This document shows, one piece after another, positions 1-6,859 of a DNA stretch of 37,263 nucleotides (the first letter of the stretch is position 1; each line of letters begins with the position of its first letter). The notes beneath the pieces were generated by a model, which saw only the letters and a list, made by a program, of their open reading frames with translations, was not told where the DNA came from and ran no database searches. Location: positions 1-37,263 of the forward strand of contig VBCK01000164.1 of the NCBI GenBank assembly GCA_005882215.1, given 5' to 3'. A program made the translations under genes and the position numbers. The DNA is from Betaproteobacteria bacterium. GTDB lineage: Bacteria > Pseudomonadota > Gammaproteobacteria > Burkholderiales > Burkholderiaceae_F.

Positions 1-454
1 GCACAAGCAGCAGGCTCAATGCGCTGCGCAGCCAGTGCGCATCCGTCGGAACGTACATCGCGGCTGCAGTGATCGCGAAGGCGACCAGAAAGAAGTGCAA
101 GTCCCGCACAAGTCCGCTGCGCTCGGGCGCTACGCGACCCTGTAAGCCGCGGCGACCGACCACCGCCAGCGCCATTAAAGCGGTCGATAGCGTCGACAGC
201 ATCAGCGGCGCCCCGAGAATGGCGCCAACCCCGATTTCCTCGTTCACCGACGCGTTGGCGGTTCCGCTGAGCAGCGCTAGCAGGGGAACCATGGTTTCCG
301 GGAGGGCTGTACCCACGGCGGCGAACAGAGAACCCGTCACGCCTTCGGAGATTCCGAGCTTATCGCCGAGATGTTCGAGCGCATTGGTGAAGAGCTCGGA
401 TGCAATGAGGATCACCAGCAGCATCGCAGCCATCAACAGCAACGGACCGGTCAT
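1..454 (-). CDS. Na+/Ca2+ exchanger family membrane protein, N-terminal part (cut by window edge)
   Basis: The first 151 residues of a CaCA-family cation antiporter are read on the minus strand, and the frame stays open to the left edge. The protein starts with a long hydrophobic segment, then has a membrane helix with GTALPE at about residues 50-55. This matches the GTSLPE-type alpha-repeat motif of Na+/Ca2+ exchangers, whose acidic residue binds the cation. Further hydrophobic segments follow, with a VNEEIGVGAILGAP stretch between them. The start ATG (454-452) is preceded on its strand by GGAGG at a suitable distance. The family normally has two inverted alpha repeats in about 300-370 residues, so about half is outside the window. 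The ion transported cannot be told from this part. Confidence is high for the family, low for substrate. Confidence 0.85.
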   Translation of the reverse strand, partial: MTGPLLLMAAMLLVILIASELFTNALEHLGDKLGISEGVTGSLFAAVGTALPETMVPLLALLSGTANASVNEEIGVGAILGAPLMLSTLSTALMALAVVGRRGLQGRVAPERSGLVRDLHFFLVAFAITAAAMYVPTDAHWLRSALSLLLV

Positions 455-675
455 CTATCCGCCCTCCCGGATCAGGGGTGTGGAGCGCACGATGTCTCTG
501 TGACCAGGCCTCATCCGATTGGGTTCACAGCGATGCCGCATCGAGGCGAGACGCACGCACAAGCTTGGGCGGCTTAATTCCTGATTAATGTGCGGATCGT
601 ATGGTCCGAATCATTCGCTTTGCAACGTACGACGATGCGCACGTACATGCGCCTACTTCAGGTTGGAATGCTCTC

Positions 676-1107
676 ATGACCGACGAATTCGACCATGTGT
701 TTGATCCAGTCGCAACCACCGGCGGGAGGCGAAGGCGCGTCACGGCTGAGGGCAAGTCGGCATACGACATCCCCGAGCTGGTTTGCGCTGTCTACGAGAC
801 GGCGCCTGTGCCTCTGCGCACCAAGCTGCTCGAGTGTCTGCTTCGGCCGGTCGGACCACTCGCGCTCGTGGCGATTGCTGCTGGAGCCTTCGGTCACCTT
901 CTGTATCGGCTCAGACGCGACGCGATGCCCATTTCGCTGGATGACCTGGCTCGTATCACGCCGGGCCATGTGCTCGAGTTGAGCCGCTATGTGGAGCAGT
1001 GCAGCCCGCACGTCCTGCTGCGGATCGGCTCGCTGATCGCCGCAAGCGACCAGGTGCAATTTTCAGTGTTCCAGTCAACCAGGAGGAACGTGCGCTGGCC
1101 GGGGTGA
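676..1107 (+). CDS. Hypothetical protein, possibly with a foreign C-terminus
   Basis: A 143-residue soluble protein of unknown function. A Glu/Asp-rich start is followed by a basic patch (GGRRRR), one moderately hydrophobic stretch near residues 55-75 (LVAIAAGAFGHLLYRL), and an amphipathic helical part containing HVLELSRYVEQCSPHVLLRIGSLIA. I do not recognise a named family. The ATG at 676 was chosen over a GTG/ATG at 601 because the extra 25 residues look random, but no strong ribosome site precedes either. The last residues (FQSTRRNVRWPG) lie on DNA that in the next frame encodes the tail of a CBS-domain protein. The true C-terminus may therefore have been lost in a rearrangement near base 1060. 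Confidence 0.55.
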   Translation: MTDEFDHVFDPVATTGGRRRRVTAEGKSAYDIPELVCAVYETAPVPLRTKLLECLLRPVGPLALVAIAAGAFGHLLYRLRRDAMPISLDDLARITPGHVLELSRYVEQCSPHVLLRIGSLIAASDQVQFSVFQSTRRNVRWPG

Positions 1108-1172
1108 TTTCCTTCTACGACGTCGCCAAGGCGGTGATGGAAGAGCAGGGCCTCGAAAATCCTTCGAACATC
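1062..1172 (+). pseudogene. Remnant of a CBS-domain protein (C-terminal tail only)
   Basis: In the frame starting at base 1062 the translation contains ALAGVISFYDVAKAVMEEQ. This is the typical last strand and helix of the second CBS domain in small bacterial CBS-pair proteins (GVISxxDVxKAVxEEQ). No start codon, first CBS domain or upstream part of the second domain is present in this frame, and the reading continues without a proper stop after the homology ends near 1172. The fragment overlaps the end of the preceding hypothetical gene in another frame. A deletion seems to have joined that gene to the 3' end of a former CBS gene. The family call rests on a short motif only. Confidence 0.6.
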
Positions 1173-1173
1173 A

Positions 1174-1210
1174 AAACAGCCCCGCGATCGTGTTCTTCGC
1201 GGGGCTGTTT
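1174..1210. terminator. Bidirectional rho-independent terminator
   Basis: A perfect 13-bp inverted repeat (arms 1174-1186 and 1198-1210, 11-base loop) has a GC-rich core and A/T-rich outer ends, giving a T-run after the stem on both strands. It lies between the plus-strand CBS remnant and the convergent M28 peptidase gene, so it can end transcription from both sides. It may be the original terminator of the lost CBS gene. Confidence 0.85.
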
Positions 1211-1229
1211 GCTCTCCCATTCTGCGGTG

Positions 1230-2729
1230 CTAGTCGTCCTCTGCGGGGTCCTTGGCCGGCGGCGGCGGGGGCAGGGGTGCTGTGACGTTATAGGCGTATG
1301 AGGGAATCGCGCAGCTGGTGGAGTCACAGCGCACTTCCGGATAGGCGAACAGGGATTCATGTCCCTGCCCGTCGACCGCGCTGACGGAAACGAAGAAGCT
1401 GTCCCCGGGATGGAGGCCAAGGGCCTGGGGCGAGATCACCTGATCTTCGGTGTGGTGGGCAATGGCGACGCGCTGCCGATAGAAGTTCTCGTCCACGGAA
1501 CGAGCAGCGACGACGAAGTGGTCCACGTGACCTTGCTCGGGCTCATCGAACTTGATGCTGATGCCTTGCACGGCGTTGCCGCTGGCGGTGAAGTTCTGTG
1601 GTGATCCGGGGGCGCGCGCAAGGCTCGCTGCGACGGCTGCCATAACGCGGGCGATTCGCGCGGCATAGTGGGGAGTTATGAACTGGACCAGGTCGTTGGG
1701 CGAGTGCTGGTGCGTCGTTTTGAAGCTCGTATCTTTGCAATTTGCGGGAACGTTGGCGGGCGCAGGACAGGGCAGCGGTCCGCCACAGCTGTTGTCGACC
1801 GGTGACGGCGAGCACTCGAAGGTCTCCATGAAGCGGACCGCGGGGTAAGCCTGACTGATGAAGGATGCGTGGTCGCTCGCGCGGCCGGGCCGATCCTCAC
1901 GCATTTTGGGCGCCATGGTGATGGACGGGACGTACGCGCCGCCCCAAGTTCCGATGTACCGCATCACGCCGCGGGACGGCGAAGTGTTGTCGGTGACGCC
2001 GTCGGGGTCGGTGCTGAGTCGCTCACGAGGAATCCCCGGCGAATACAGGCGGAAATGGCGAAGATCGGCGGGCGCGTTCGCGGTGCTGTCGCCGCCGGGA
2101 ATGTCCGTGTTCAACATCACTATCACCCTCGGGTCCTCGAAATAGCGGTTCAGGTTGGCCGCGATCGAACGCGAGCCGAAAAGTCCTTGTTCTTCGCCGG
2201 AGAAGGACATGAACACGATGGTGGAATCGAATTGATGGCCGGCAAGCACACGGGCGAGCTGCAGGACCACGCCCGTCTGGGCACCGGCATCGTTGCCGCC
2301 AGGTGCGTCGGAGGTGGAGTCCGTGACGACCGTAGTGCGCGAATCGTAGTGACCGCCAATGATTACCAGTCGATCCGGGTCTTTTCCGGGCAGCCACGCG
2401 ATCACGTTGAAGGTTGGCGAGTTCGGGCAGTTCGAATGAATAAATGGGTCGAGTCTGACTTGAAGCCCGGGAATGGAACTGTATTGTTTGAAAAGGAACT
2501 CGCGGGCAGCAGTGACGCCATGCCCCGGTTCGGGCTGGTCCGAGCAGGATTGCCGCGTCCTGAAGTTTTGGAGCGTGGTTGCCGTGTCCAAAATGCGGGT
2601 GGAATCCACACTTCTGAGAATCGCGCTGATTTCGGCGTCTTTGGTCACACCCGCGTCGGGAGCAGCGCCAACCGCTACGAAAGGCAGTGCGACGACGAGC
2701 AGGATGCTGTTCATCGGCATTCGCTTCAT
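1230..2729 (-). CDS. Secreted M28-family zinc aminopeptidase with C-terminal FN3-like domain
   Basis: A 499-residue exported metallopeptidase. A signal peptide (MKRMPMNSILLVVALPFVAVGAA) is followed by an M28 catalytic domain. Zinc-site motifs are present in order: GGHYDS near residue 125, GGNDAGAQTG about 20 residues later, the SGEEQGLFGS pair of glutamates near 178, LNTDIPG, and a late SDHASF histidine. About residues 385-480 resemble a fibronectin type III fold (GSPQNFTASGN... VSVSAVDGQGHES), and the tail is proline-rich. Such enzymes usually release N-terminal amino acids outside the cytoplasm. The ATG at 2729 was chosen because AAGGAG precedes it and it opens directly on the signal peptide; a 47-residue extension upstream is unlikely. 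It stands alone, facing the terminator at 1174-1210. Confidence 0.9.
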   Translation of the reverse strand: MKRMPMNSILLVVALPFVAVGAAPDAGVTKDAEISAILRSVDSTRILDTATTLQNFRTRQSCSDQPEPGHGVTAAREFLFKQYSSIPGLQVRLDPFIHSNCPNSPTFNVIAWLPGKDPDRLVIIGGHYDSRTTVVTDSTSDAPGGNDAGAQTGVVLQLARVLAGHQFDSTIVFMSFSGEEQGLFGSRSIAANLNRYFEDPRVIVMLNTDIPGGDSTANAPADLRHFRLYSPGIPRERLSTDPDGVTDNTSPSRGVMRYIGTWGGAYVPSITMAPKMREDRPGRASDHASFISQAYPAVRFMETFECSPSPVDNSCGGPLPCPAPANVPANCKDTSFKTTHQHSPNDLVQFITPHYAARIARVMAAVAASLARAPGSPQNFTASGNAVQGISIKFDEPEQGHVDHFVVAARSVDENFYRQRVAIAHHTEDQVISPQALGLHPGDSFFVSVSAVDGQGHESLFAYPEVRCDSTSCAIPSYAYNVTAPLPPPPPAKDPAEDD

Positions 2730-2991
2730 ATCGAATCTCCTTGGCAGGACAGTCAGGACTTGATGGGACGCCAGATAATCCTGGCACACGAGCCAAAGAC
2801 GGCGCAAGAACCAGAACCGGACAGCCCCTCGTGTTTGTCCTTGTTGTACTCGTTGGAATCCGGCTGACAAACAAACCGGATGGCATCAAGGGATTGCCGT
2901 TCCGGCGGCCTGAATCCAGGTGACGCCTACAATTCGTCAGCAACGTACGCCGCGATTCGCGCGACGACTTGCCCATTGACGGGAGGCGAAG

Positions 2992-3216
2992 ATGACCTTG
3001 GACCAATACAACGAATCTGTTAAGGCTATTCTCGCCGACCAACAGGCGATCACTTCGCTAACGGCAACGCTAGCGATGGCGGGTGCAGCCAACATGTCGA
3101 ACCCGCGATTCATCGAGCTCATGGGTCGGCAAATGGAACTGTTCCAGCGCATCGCCAAGCTCAATACGGACATGCTTCTTGGCATCGTCAAGTCGTCCGG
3201 ATTGGGGTCGACCTGA
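2992..3216 (+). CDS. Small conserved-looking hypothetical protein
   Basis: A 74-residue protein of unknown function. It looks all-helical, with methionine- and leucine-rich helices (QQAITSLTATLAMAGAANMS, then FIELMGRQMELFQRIAKLNTDMLLGIVKSSG) and no signal peptide or cysteine. A clear ribosome site (GGGAGG, about 7 bases upstream) supports the ATG at 2992. It is a single gene with no obvious partner, divergent from the M28 peptidase. Codon use fits a real gene, but I cannot assign a family. Confidence 0.65.
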   Translation: MTLDQYNESVKAILADQQAITSLTATLAMAGAANMSNPRFIELMGRQMELFQRIAKLNTDMLLGIVKSSGLGST

Positions 3217-3451
3217 TTGCGCAGTCCACCCGCACCGCAGCGCGCTTCCTCACACTGGGTGCCGGCTGTCCCAAGGCCGCTCGGTCACCCAGCAGCAATG
3301 ATGGCTGCGCGATCACAATCGACTCGTAGCGGAGCGTAAAGCTCTTCGCGACCCTCAGGCGAAATGTCGGGTTTGGCTCCTGGAGCGCGTCTGTAGAAGC
3401 AAGGCTCGCCCGATCGGTCCGGGTTGAGGGCTCACGCGAACCGGAGGAACG

Positions 3452-3835
3452 ATGAAGACGCTTCTTGTGAAAGCTGCAGTTGGAACGGTCGCGTCCGTGT
3501 TAGTCGGAATTGCGATGGCTCAGAACGTCGAGGAGGTAACAGTCCACGCGCAGTCGGGCCCGACCACGAAAGTCGTTGGCCGGACGTCCAGCGGCCTGCC
3601 GCTGACCGACATATCGCTCAGCTATGTCGCGAGTGCAGCAGGGCTGGATCTCGCCTCAGACGCCGGGGCTTCCGAGTTTGCAAGACGCGTCAACGACGCC
3701 GCCCGGGCAGCTTGCGGGCAAATCGGTCGTCAATACCCGAATGCGGCGCCCAGTGATTGGGAGTGCGCCAAGGCAGCGGCGGGCGAGGCGATGGTCAAGG
3801 CGCGCAAGCTCGTCGCGGCGGCACAGAGCAAGTGA
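3452..3835 (+). CDS. UrcA family secreted protein
   Basis: A 127-residue exported protein. The signal peptide (about residues 1-23, ending AMA-Q) is followed by VEEVTVHAQ and then the UrcA-type core: an ISLSYVASAAGLDLASDAGASEFARRVNDAARAAC stretch and a second cysteine (WECAKAAAGEA). UrcA-family proteins are small periplasmic proteins with two conserved cysteines, probably disulfide-bonded. Their biochemical role is not established. GGAGG lies six bases before the ATG. No operon partner is visible. Confidence 0.85.
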   Translation: MKTLLVKAAVGTVASVLVGIAMAQNVEEVTVHAQSGPTTKVVGRTSSGLPLTDISLSYVASAAGLDLASDAGASEFARRVNDAARAACGQIGRQYPNAAPSDWECAKAAAGEAMVKARKLVAAAQSK

Positions 3836-3853
3836 GGCTCCCGCAGCGTCGCG

Positions 3854-4078
3854 TCAATTCCAGACATCGAACCTGAACGCGCGCCCACAGACGGTGCAAT
3901 TCCAGATCGCGAAGCTTGCCTGCTGGACGTTGGGTTCGACTTCGAAATCGTGATCGCAGTCGGGATCGCCGTCGCTTTCGCGCATCGAATGCAGACAGTA
4001 GAGATCGCAATCGAGAACAATCTTGCGCGATCGGTACCGCTGTTGCTCGTCGGCTTTCTGTGTTCCAGTCCGGTTCAT
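3854..4078 (-). CDS. Small cysteine-rich hypothetical protein (zinc-ribbon-like)
   Basis: A 74-residue protein on the minus strand, convergent with the UrcA gene. The C-terminal half carries LDCDLYCLHSMRES, a CDHDFEVEP segment and a WNCTVCGRAFRF knuckle. The CxxCG motif plus upstream Cys/His residues suggest a zinc ribbon, but a complete ligand set is not certain. The ATG at 4078 was chosen over one at 4093 because GGAGG sits eight bases upstream of it. Function unknown; no named family recognised. Confidence 0.6.
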   Translation of the reverse strand: MNRTGTQKADEQQRYRSRKIVLDCDLYCLHSMRESDGDPDCDHDFEVEPNVQQASFAIWNCTVCGRAFRFDVWN

Positions 4079-4462
4079 GTTCGTGTCCTCCATGGTCGTT
4101 GACCGGGTGTCGGCATTGACAAGTTTCGACGCGATCAAATATGAACGTGAGCGGGCGCAGGTTCAAGGATGAGGTTTCACCATTTTCAGGTAAGCCGTTG
4201 TGCTTCGGACGTGCACGCTAATCGAAAGCAGGCGGTTGAGGAACGTAATCTTTGCGGTCGATGCTCACGGTAGTTGTTGTTCCATGACGCATGCGTGCGC
4301 TCGAACTGTGGCGTTCCATTTCATCCGCGCGAGCACGGTCTTTGGCCTCGCTTCGGCTCACCGATCACTGGCCGAAAACCCGGCTGCGCCGTGGGGCGAT
4401 CGCATCTGGCGCTCATAATCCGCTGGTGCCTGCGTACCGGCCATGCAAGCAGGGAGACAATC
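4079..4462. other. Intergenic stretch without a recognisable gene
   Basis: About 380 bases between the minus-strand zinc-ribbon-like gene and the broken lipoprotein gene. Reading frames here overlap one another without signal peptide, motif or ribosome site. A CATAAT hexamer near 4413-4418 could be a -10 element for the following pseudogene, but no convincing -35 was found. Confidence 0.4.
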
Positions 4463-4660
4463 ATGAGATCACCGCGCAGTTTTCCTCTGATCGCCACGCT
4501 CTGGTAGGTCTGCGCGCTGCAAGGCTGCGCCTCGACGGACTCGGCAGCCTCGGCTGCGAGCGCACCTGCGCCGGCGCGCATCACCGTGCTGTACGACGCC
4601 TTCGGCAAGGATGCGGAGATGACCAAGGACTGGAGCTACTCCGCTCTGGTGGGGACGAGA
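4463..4660 (+). pseudogene. Broken MBL-fold metallo-hydrolase lipoprotein gene (in-frame stop, 3' part lost)
   Basis: Translation from the ATG at 4463 gives a lipoprotein signal peptide interrupted by TAG at 4505-4507. It resumes as VCALQGCASTDSAAS, where LQGC is a lipobox. It then reads ITVLYDAFGKDAEMTKDWSYSALV, the usual beginning of exported MBL-fold hydrolases of the type annotated as dihydropterin-phosphate synthase-related. After about base 4650 the resemblance stops: the expected glycine-rich strand and the zinc-binding HxHxDH motif are absent. The gene is therefore dead both by a nonsense codon and by loss of about 80 percent of its length. Readthrough of the TAG would still give only a short peptide. 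Confidence 0.65.
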
Positions 4661-4758
4661 ACGGACCCGAAGCAGTGCGGCTCGCGCAGGCCAGGTAGCG
4701 GCCACGTCAACGGCGGCGCGCTCGGGGCAGGTTCGCTCGCACCTCGGCCCAGGCGACC

Positions 4759-4986
4759 CTAGCCCTGTGCGCGCGTGAAGGCCGCGATTTCCCAGTCATG
4801 GCTGCGCTCGTCGTGCCGAAGCACATAGGTGTGTCCGTCCTCCGCGTCGACTTTGAACCAGCGCTGCGTTGGCGAAAACCAGCGGTCGACAATTGAATTC
4901 ACGCCAAGCCGGCGCTCGCCGAGCCAGAAGGCAAGCGGCTCCTGTTCGGCGCGATAGCCTGCGTAACATTCCACCCGAATCGCCAT
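4759..4986 (-). CDS. Conserved hypothetical protein
   Basis: A 75-residue protein of unknown function. It reads as a small beta-rich fold with many aromatics: VECYAGYRAEQEPLAFWLGERRLGV, VDRWFSPTQRWFKVDAEDG, TYVLRHDERSHDWEIAAFTRAQ. This pattern (ECYAGYR... DRW... YFK... YILRHD... WEL) recurs in small proteobacterial unknowns as I remember them. No membrane segment or cysteine cluster. No Shine-Dalgarno is visible before the ATG at 4986, so the start is less certain than the frame. Confidence 0.65.
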   Translation of the reverse strand: MAIRVECYAGYRAEQEPLAFWLGERRLGVNSIVDRWFSPTQRWFKVDAEDGHTYVLRHDERSHDWEIAAFTRAQG

Positions 4987-5110
4987 GCGCGGAGGATACC
5001 GACGAAGCTACTGCTCGGAACGGCTCCTTTTGATTCGCGTCGCATGCGATGCTCCCGGGTTGTTATCAAATTGAATCAATCACTTAAATAAATCACTTAA
5101 GGCGATCTCT

Positions 5111-5134
5111 AGGGCCGCTCGGCCCGCCCTTTTT
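5111..5134 (+). terminator. Possible rho-independent terminator
   Basis: AGGGC (5111-5115) can pair with GCCCT (5126-5130), or GGGCC with GGCCC inside it, followed by TTTTT (5130-5134). There is no plus-strand gene directly upstream, so what it would terminate is unclear. It may be fortuitous. Confidence 0.35.
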
Positions 5135-5320
5135 GGGGGGTGCCGTCGGTCCTGGCGCCACGTTGGGGCCCGACCGCGGGCCCGGGGGGCTGTCCCGTCA
5201 TGTTGCCGGCGGAGCATCCCCATATTTAGGGTAAGTGCATACCGTCTAGCAGATTAGTTGTTGTAAAAACCCTGCACTAAAATCCCACTAAGGCGCCTTT
5301 TTTTGCGGCATATAGCTGAT

Positions 5321-5344
5321 TCATACCATATTCACGTGGTATGA
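5321..5344. promoter_or_regulatory. 8-bp inverted repeat, candidate operator
   Basis: TCATACCA (5321-5328) and TGGTATGA (5337-5344) form a perfect inverted repeat with an 8-base spacer, about 110 bases before the small gene at 5455. TGATTCA also occurs as a direct repeat on either side (5318-5324, 5342-5348). Symmetry suits a dimeric regulator; no regulator gene lies nearby. A similar TACCA-N6-TGGTA element lies at 21954-21969. Confidence 0.3.
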
Positions 5345-5454
5345 TTCAACGCACTGATGCGATGCGGAATCGCGATCGTGCGCTTGCCGGTAGATCCGCG
5401 ATCGCCCAGTGCGAAGTTCGGCAGGAAAGAAGGCCCATGGTGCGGGAGACTCGT

Positions 5455-5727
5455 ATGAATGCGCAGGCAGTTATCGGTTTGCGCCTGGCGGTCCGGAACG
5501 AAGGGCGTGCGAAGCGCCGTGACTTCTACGATCGTTACGATCTGCTGCTGGCGAACTGGTACCTGCTCACGAACCGGATCCAGCAGGAGATAGAGGAAGT
5601 CCGGCACGACCTGCACGAGGAACTCGCATGCTGGCAGCCGCATCAGCCGGAGCCGGATTGGAATGCTTACGCAGAGCGCGTGAACATGATCTGTCGCACG
5701 GGGGGCTTTCAGCTGTCTCGCCCATAA
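5455..5727 (+). CDS. Hypothetical protein
   Basis: A 90-residue, probably helical cytoplasmic protein of unknown function. It contains RDFYDRYDLLLANWYLLTNRIQQEIEEVRHDLHEELACWQP, rich in charged and aromatic residues, then PDWNAYAERVNMICR. The ATG at 5455 was chosen because GGGAG precedes it by six bases; the frame is open to 5341 but the extra part is Arg-rich and unlikely. It lies 30 bases before tag on the same strand and may share its transcript. No family recognised. Confidence 0.5.
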   Translation: MNAQAVIGLRLAVRNEGRAKRRDFYDRYDLLLANWYLLTNRIQQEIEEVRHDLHEELACWQPHQPEPDWNAYAERVNMICRTGGFQLSRP

Positions 5728-5757
5728 ACTCTCGGTCCTGACTCACCGCGAGTAAAG

Positions 5758-6396
5758 ATGAGCGAAATCCACCCTGCGGACGGACGTCCGCGCTGCCCAT
5801 GGGCTGGGCATGACGAGCTTTACGTTGCCTATCACGATCACGAATGGGGGCTGCCGGTATACGACGACCGCGCCCTGTTCGAGATGCTCGTGCTCGACGG
5901 CTTCCAGGCCGGCCTGTCCTGGATCATCATCCTGCGCAAGCGCGAGAACTTTCGCCGCGCTTTCGACGGCTTCGAACCGGCGAAGATCGCGCGCTACACG
6001 CCGAAAAGAGTCGAACGCCTGCTTCAGGACGAAGGCATCGTGCGCAACCGCCTGAAGATCGAAGCATCGATCCTCTCGGCGCGCGCCTGGCTCGATGTGA
6101 TGCAAAAGGGGCCGGGTTTCTCGAAGCTGCTGTGGGATTTCGTCGATGGCCGCCCCAAAATCAATCACCCGCGCAGCATCAAGCAGGTGCCGGCCGAAAC
6201 TGCGCTGTCGCGTGCGATCTCGAAGGAGCTCGCCGGCCGCGGCTTCAAGTTCTGCGGACCGACCATCGTTTACGCGTTCATGCAGGCCGTCGGCATGGTC
6301 AACGACCACCTGGTGAGCTGCTTTCGCCACCCGGACTTCGCCGCGCGCGAAGCGGGCACACCGGGAGGCGCAGGGACGAACAGGGGCGCGTCCTAG
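5758..6396 (+). CDS. tag: DNA-3-methyladenine glycosylase I
   Basis: A 212-residue base-excision repair enzyme that removes 3-methyladenine from alkylated DNA. The Tag signature is intact: RCPWAG near the start, VAYHDHEWGLPVYDD, the helix-hairpin part LFEMLVLDGFQAGLSWIIILRKRENFRRAF, and VNDHLVSC at the end. Cys13, His26, His184 and Cys188 fit the zinc site of the E. coli enzyme (Cys4, His17, His175, Cys179). Length is slightly above the usual 185-195 because of a Gly-rich C-terminal tail of about 20 residues. The ATG at 5758 has only a weak ribosome site. It lies just downstream of the small hypothetical gene and ends before the hipBA operators. Confidence 0.95.
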   Translation: MSEIHPADGRPRCPWAGHDELYVAYHDHEWGLPVYDDRALFEMLVLDGFQAGLSWIIILRKRENFRRAFDGFEPAKIARYTPKRVERLLQDEGIVRNRLKIEASILSARAWLDVMQKGPGFSKLLWDFVDGRPKINHPRSIKQVPAETALSRAISKELAGRGFKFCGPTIVYAFMQAVGMVNDHLVSCFRHPDFAAREAGTPGGAGTNRGAS

Positions 6397-6438
6397 CGAG
6401 CGCCTTAACCAGCGGCTGGCGGGGAGCGACCATCCGTG

Positions 6439-6519
6439 TATGCCAGATCCGGCATGAATTCAATCCATGCCTTATCCAGCATATATTGCAATTATGCCTT
6501 ATTAGGCATATATTGCGCG
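6439..6519 (+). promoter_or_regulatory. hipBA control region: three 27-bp operator units and overlapping promoters
   Basis: Three inverted repeats of the form ATGCC-N6-GGCAT start at 6439, 6466 and 6493, exactly 27 bases apart. The first is TATGCC-N6-GGCATG, the second CATGCC-N6-AGCATA (one mismatch) and the third TATGCC-N6-GGCATA. Units two and three also share the flanking TATATTGC. Two promoter-like pairs result, both with 17-base spacers: TTCAAT (6459) with TATATT (6482), and TTGCAA (6486) with TATATT (6509). HipB-type antitoxins bind such palindromes to repress their own operon. The site assignments are by eye. Confidence 0.75.
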
Positions 6520-6520
6520 G

Positions 6521-6856
6521 ATGGACTACCCGATTCAATCGCCGGGGCAGCTGTCGAGCCACCTGCGCGCGCTGCGTAAGACCAGGGGCCTGAGCCAGCA
6601 GCAGCTGGGTGCCATGCTCGGGGTCGGGCAAACGCGGATTGCGCGCATCGAGCGCGATCCGACTTCGATCCGCGCGGACCAGCTGCTGGCCATTCTGAGC
6701 GCTCTCGGGGTCGATGTGGTTCTTCGGCCGAAGGCGGCGAGAGGTGCGACCCCCGCCGGCGCCACTGGATCGACTTCCGCGAGGAAAGCTCCCGCCCGTT
6801 CCGATCGTGCCGCCAAGGGCGGGAAGGGCCGGGCTGCTGCGGACGAGCCGTGGTAG
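6521..6856 (+). CDS. hipB: HipB-type antitoxin, XRE-family transcriptional regulator
   Basis: A 111-residue antitoxin and autorepressor. Residues 10-65 form an XRE helix-turn-helix (LSSHLRALRKTRGLSQQQLGAMLGVGQTRIARIERDPTSI), followed by a hydrophobic dimerisation strand (LGVDVVLRPK). The last 35 residues are Ala/Arg/Gly-rich and probably disordered, as in other antitoxins where the tail is protease-sensitive. It directly precedes hipA with three bases between. No Shine-Dalgarno is seen before the ATG at 6521. The second candidate promoter would start transcription at or next to this ATG, so leaderless translation is possible. HipB would bind the three operators just upstream and hold HipA inactive. 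Confidence 0.88.
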   Translation: MDYPIQSPGQLSSHLRALRKTRGLSQQQLGAMLGVGQTRIARIERDPTSIRADQLLAILSALGVDVVLRPKAARGATPAGATGSTSARKAPARSDRAAKGGKGRAAADEPW

Positions 6857-6859
6857 CCG

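Larger units (their letters stand above)
4987..5454. other. Non-coding, structured, locally AT-rich region
   Basis: About 470 bases without a credible gene. Base composition changes sharply: 5055-5100 and 5220-5345 are AT-rich, while 5105-5215 is extremely GC-rich. Visible elements are a 10-bp direct repeat (5078-5087 and 5091-5100), a GC hairpin followed by five T (5111-5134), a GGGCCC-N6-GGGCCC structure (5166-5183), a seven-T run (about 5298-5304), and an 8-bp inverted repeat (5321-5344). A weak promoter-like pair (TTGTTA at 5060, TTAAAT at 5084, 18-base spacer) lies upstream of the hairpin. It could contain a small RNA or be the scar of a lost element. Confidence 0.4.

Noticed and set aside
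3217-3447. Possible extra small gene before the UrcA gene
   Set aside because: Only short frames without ribosome site, signal peptide or motif.
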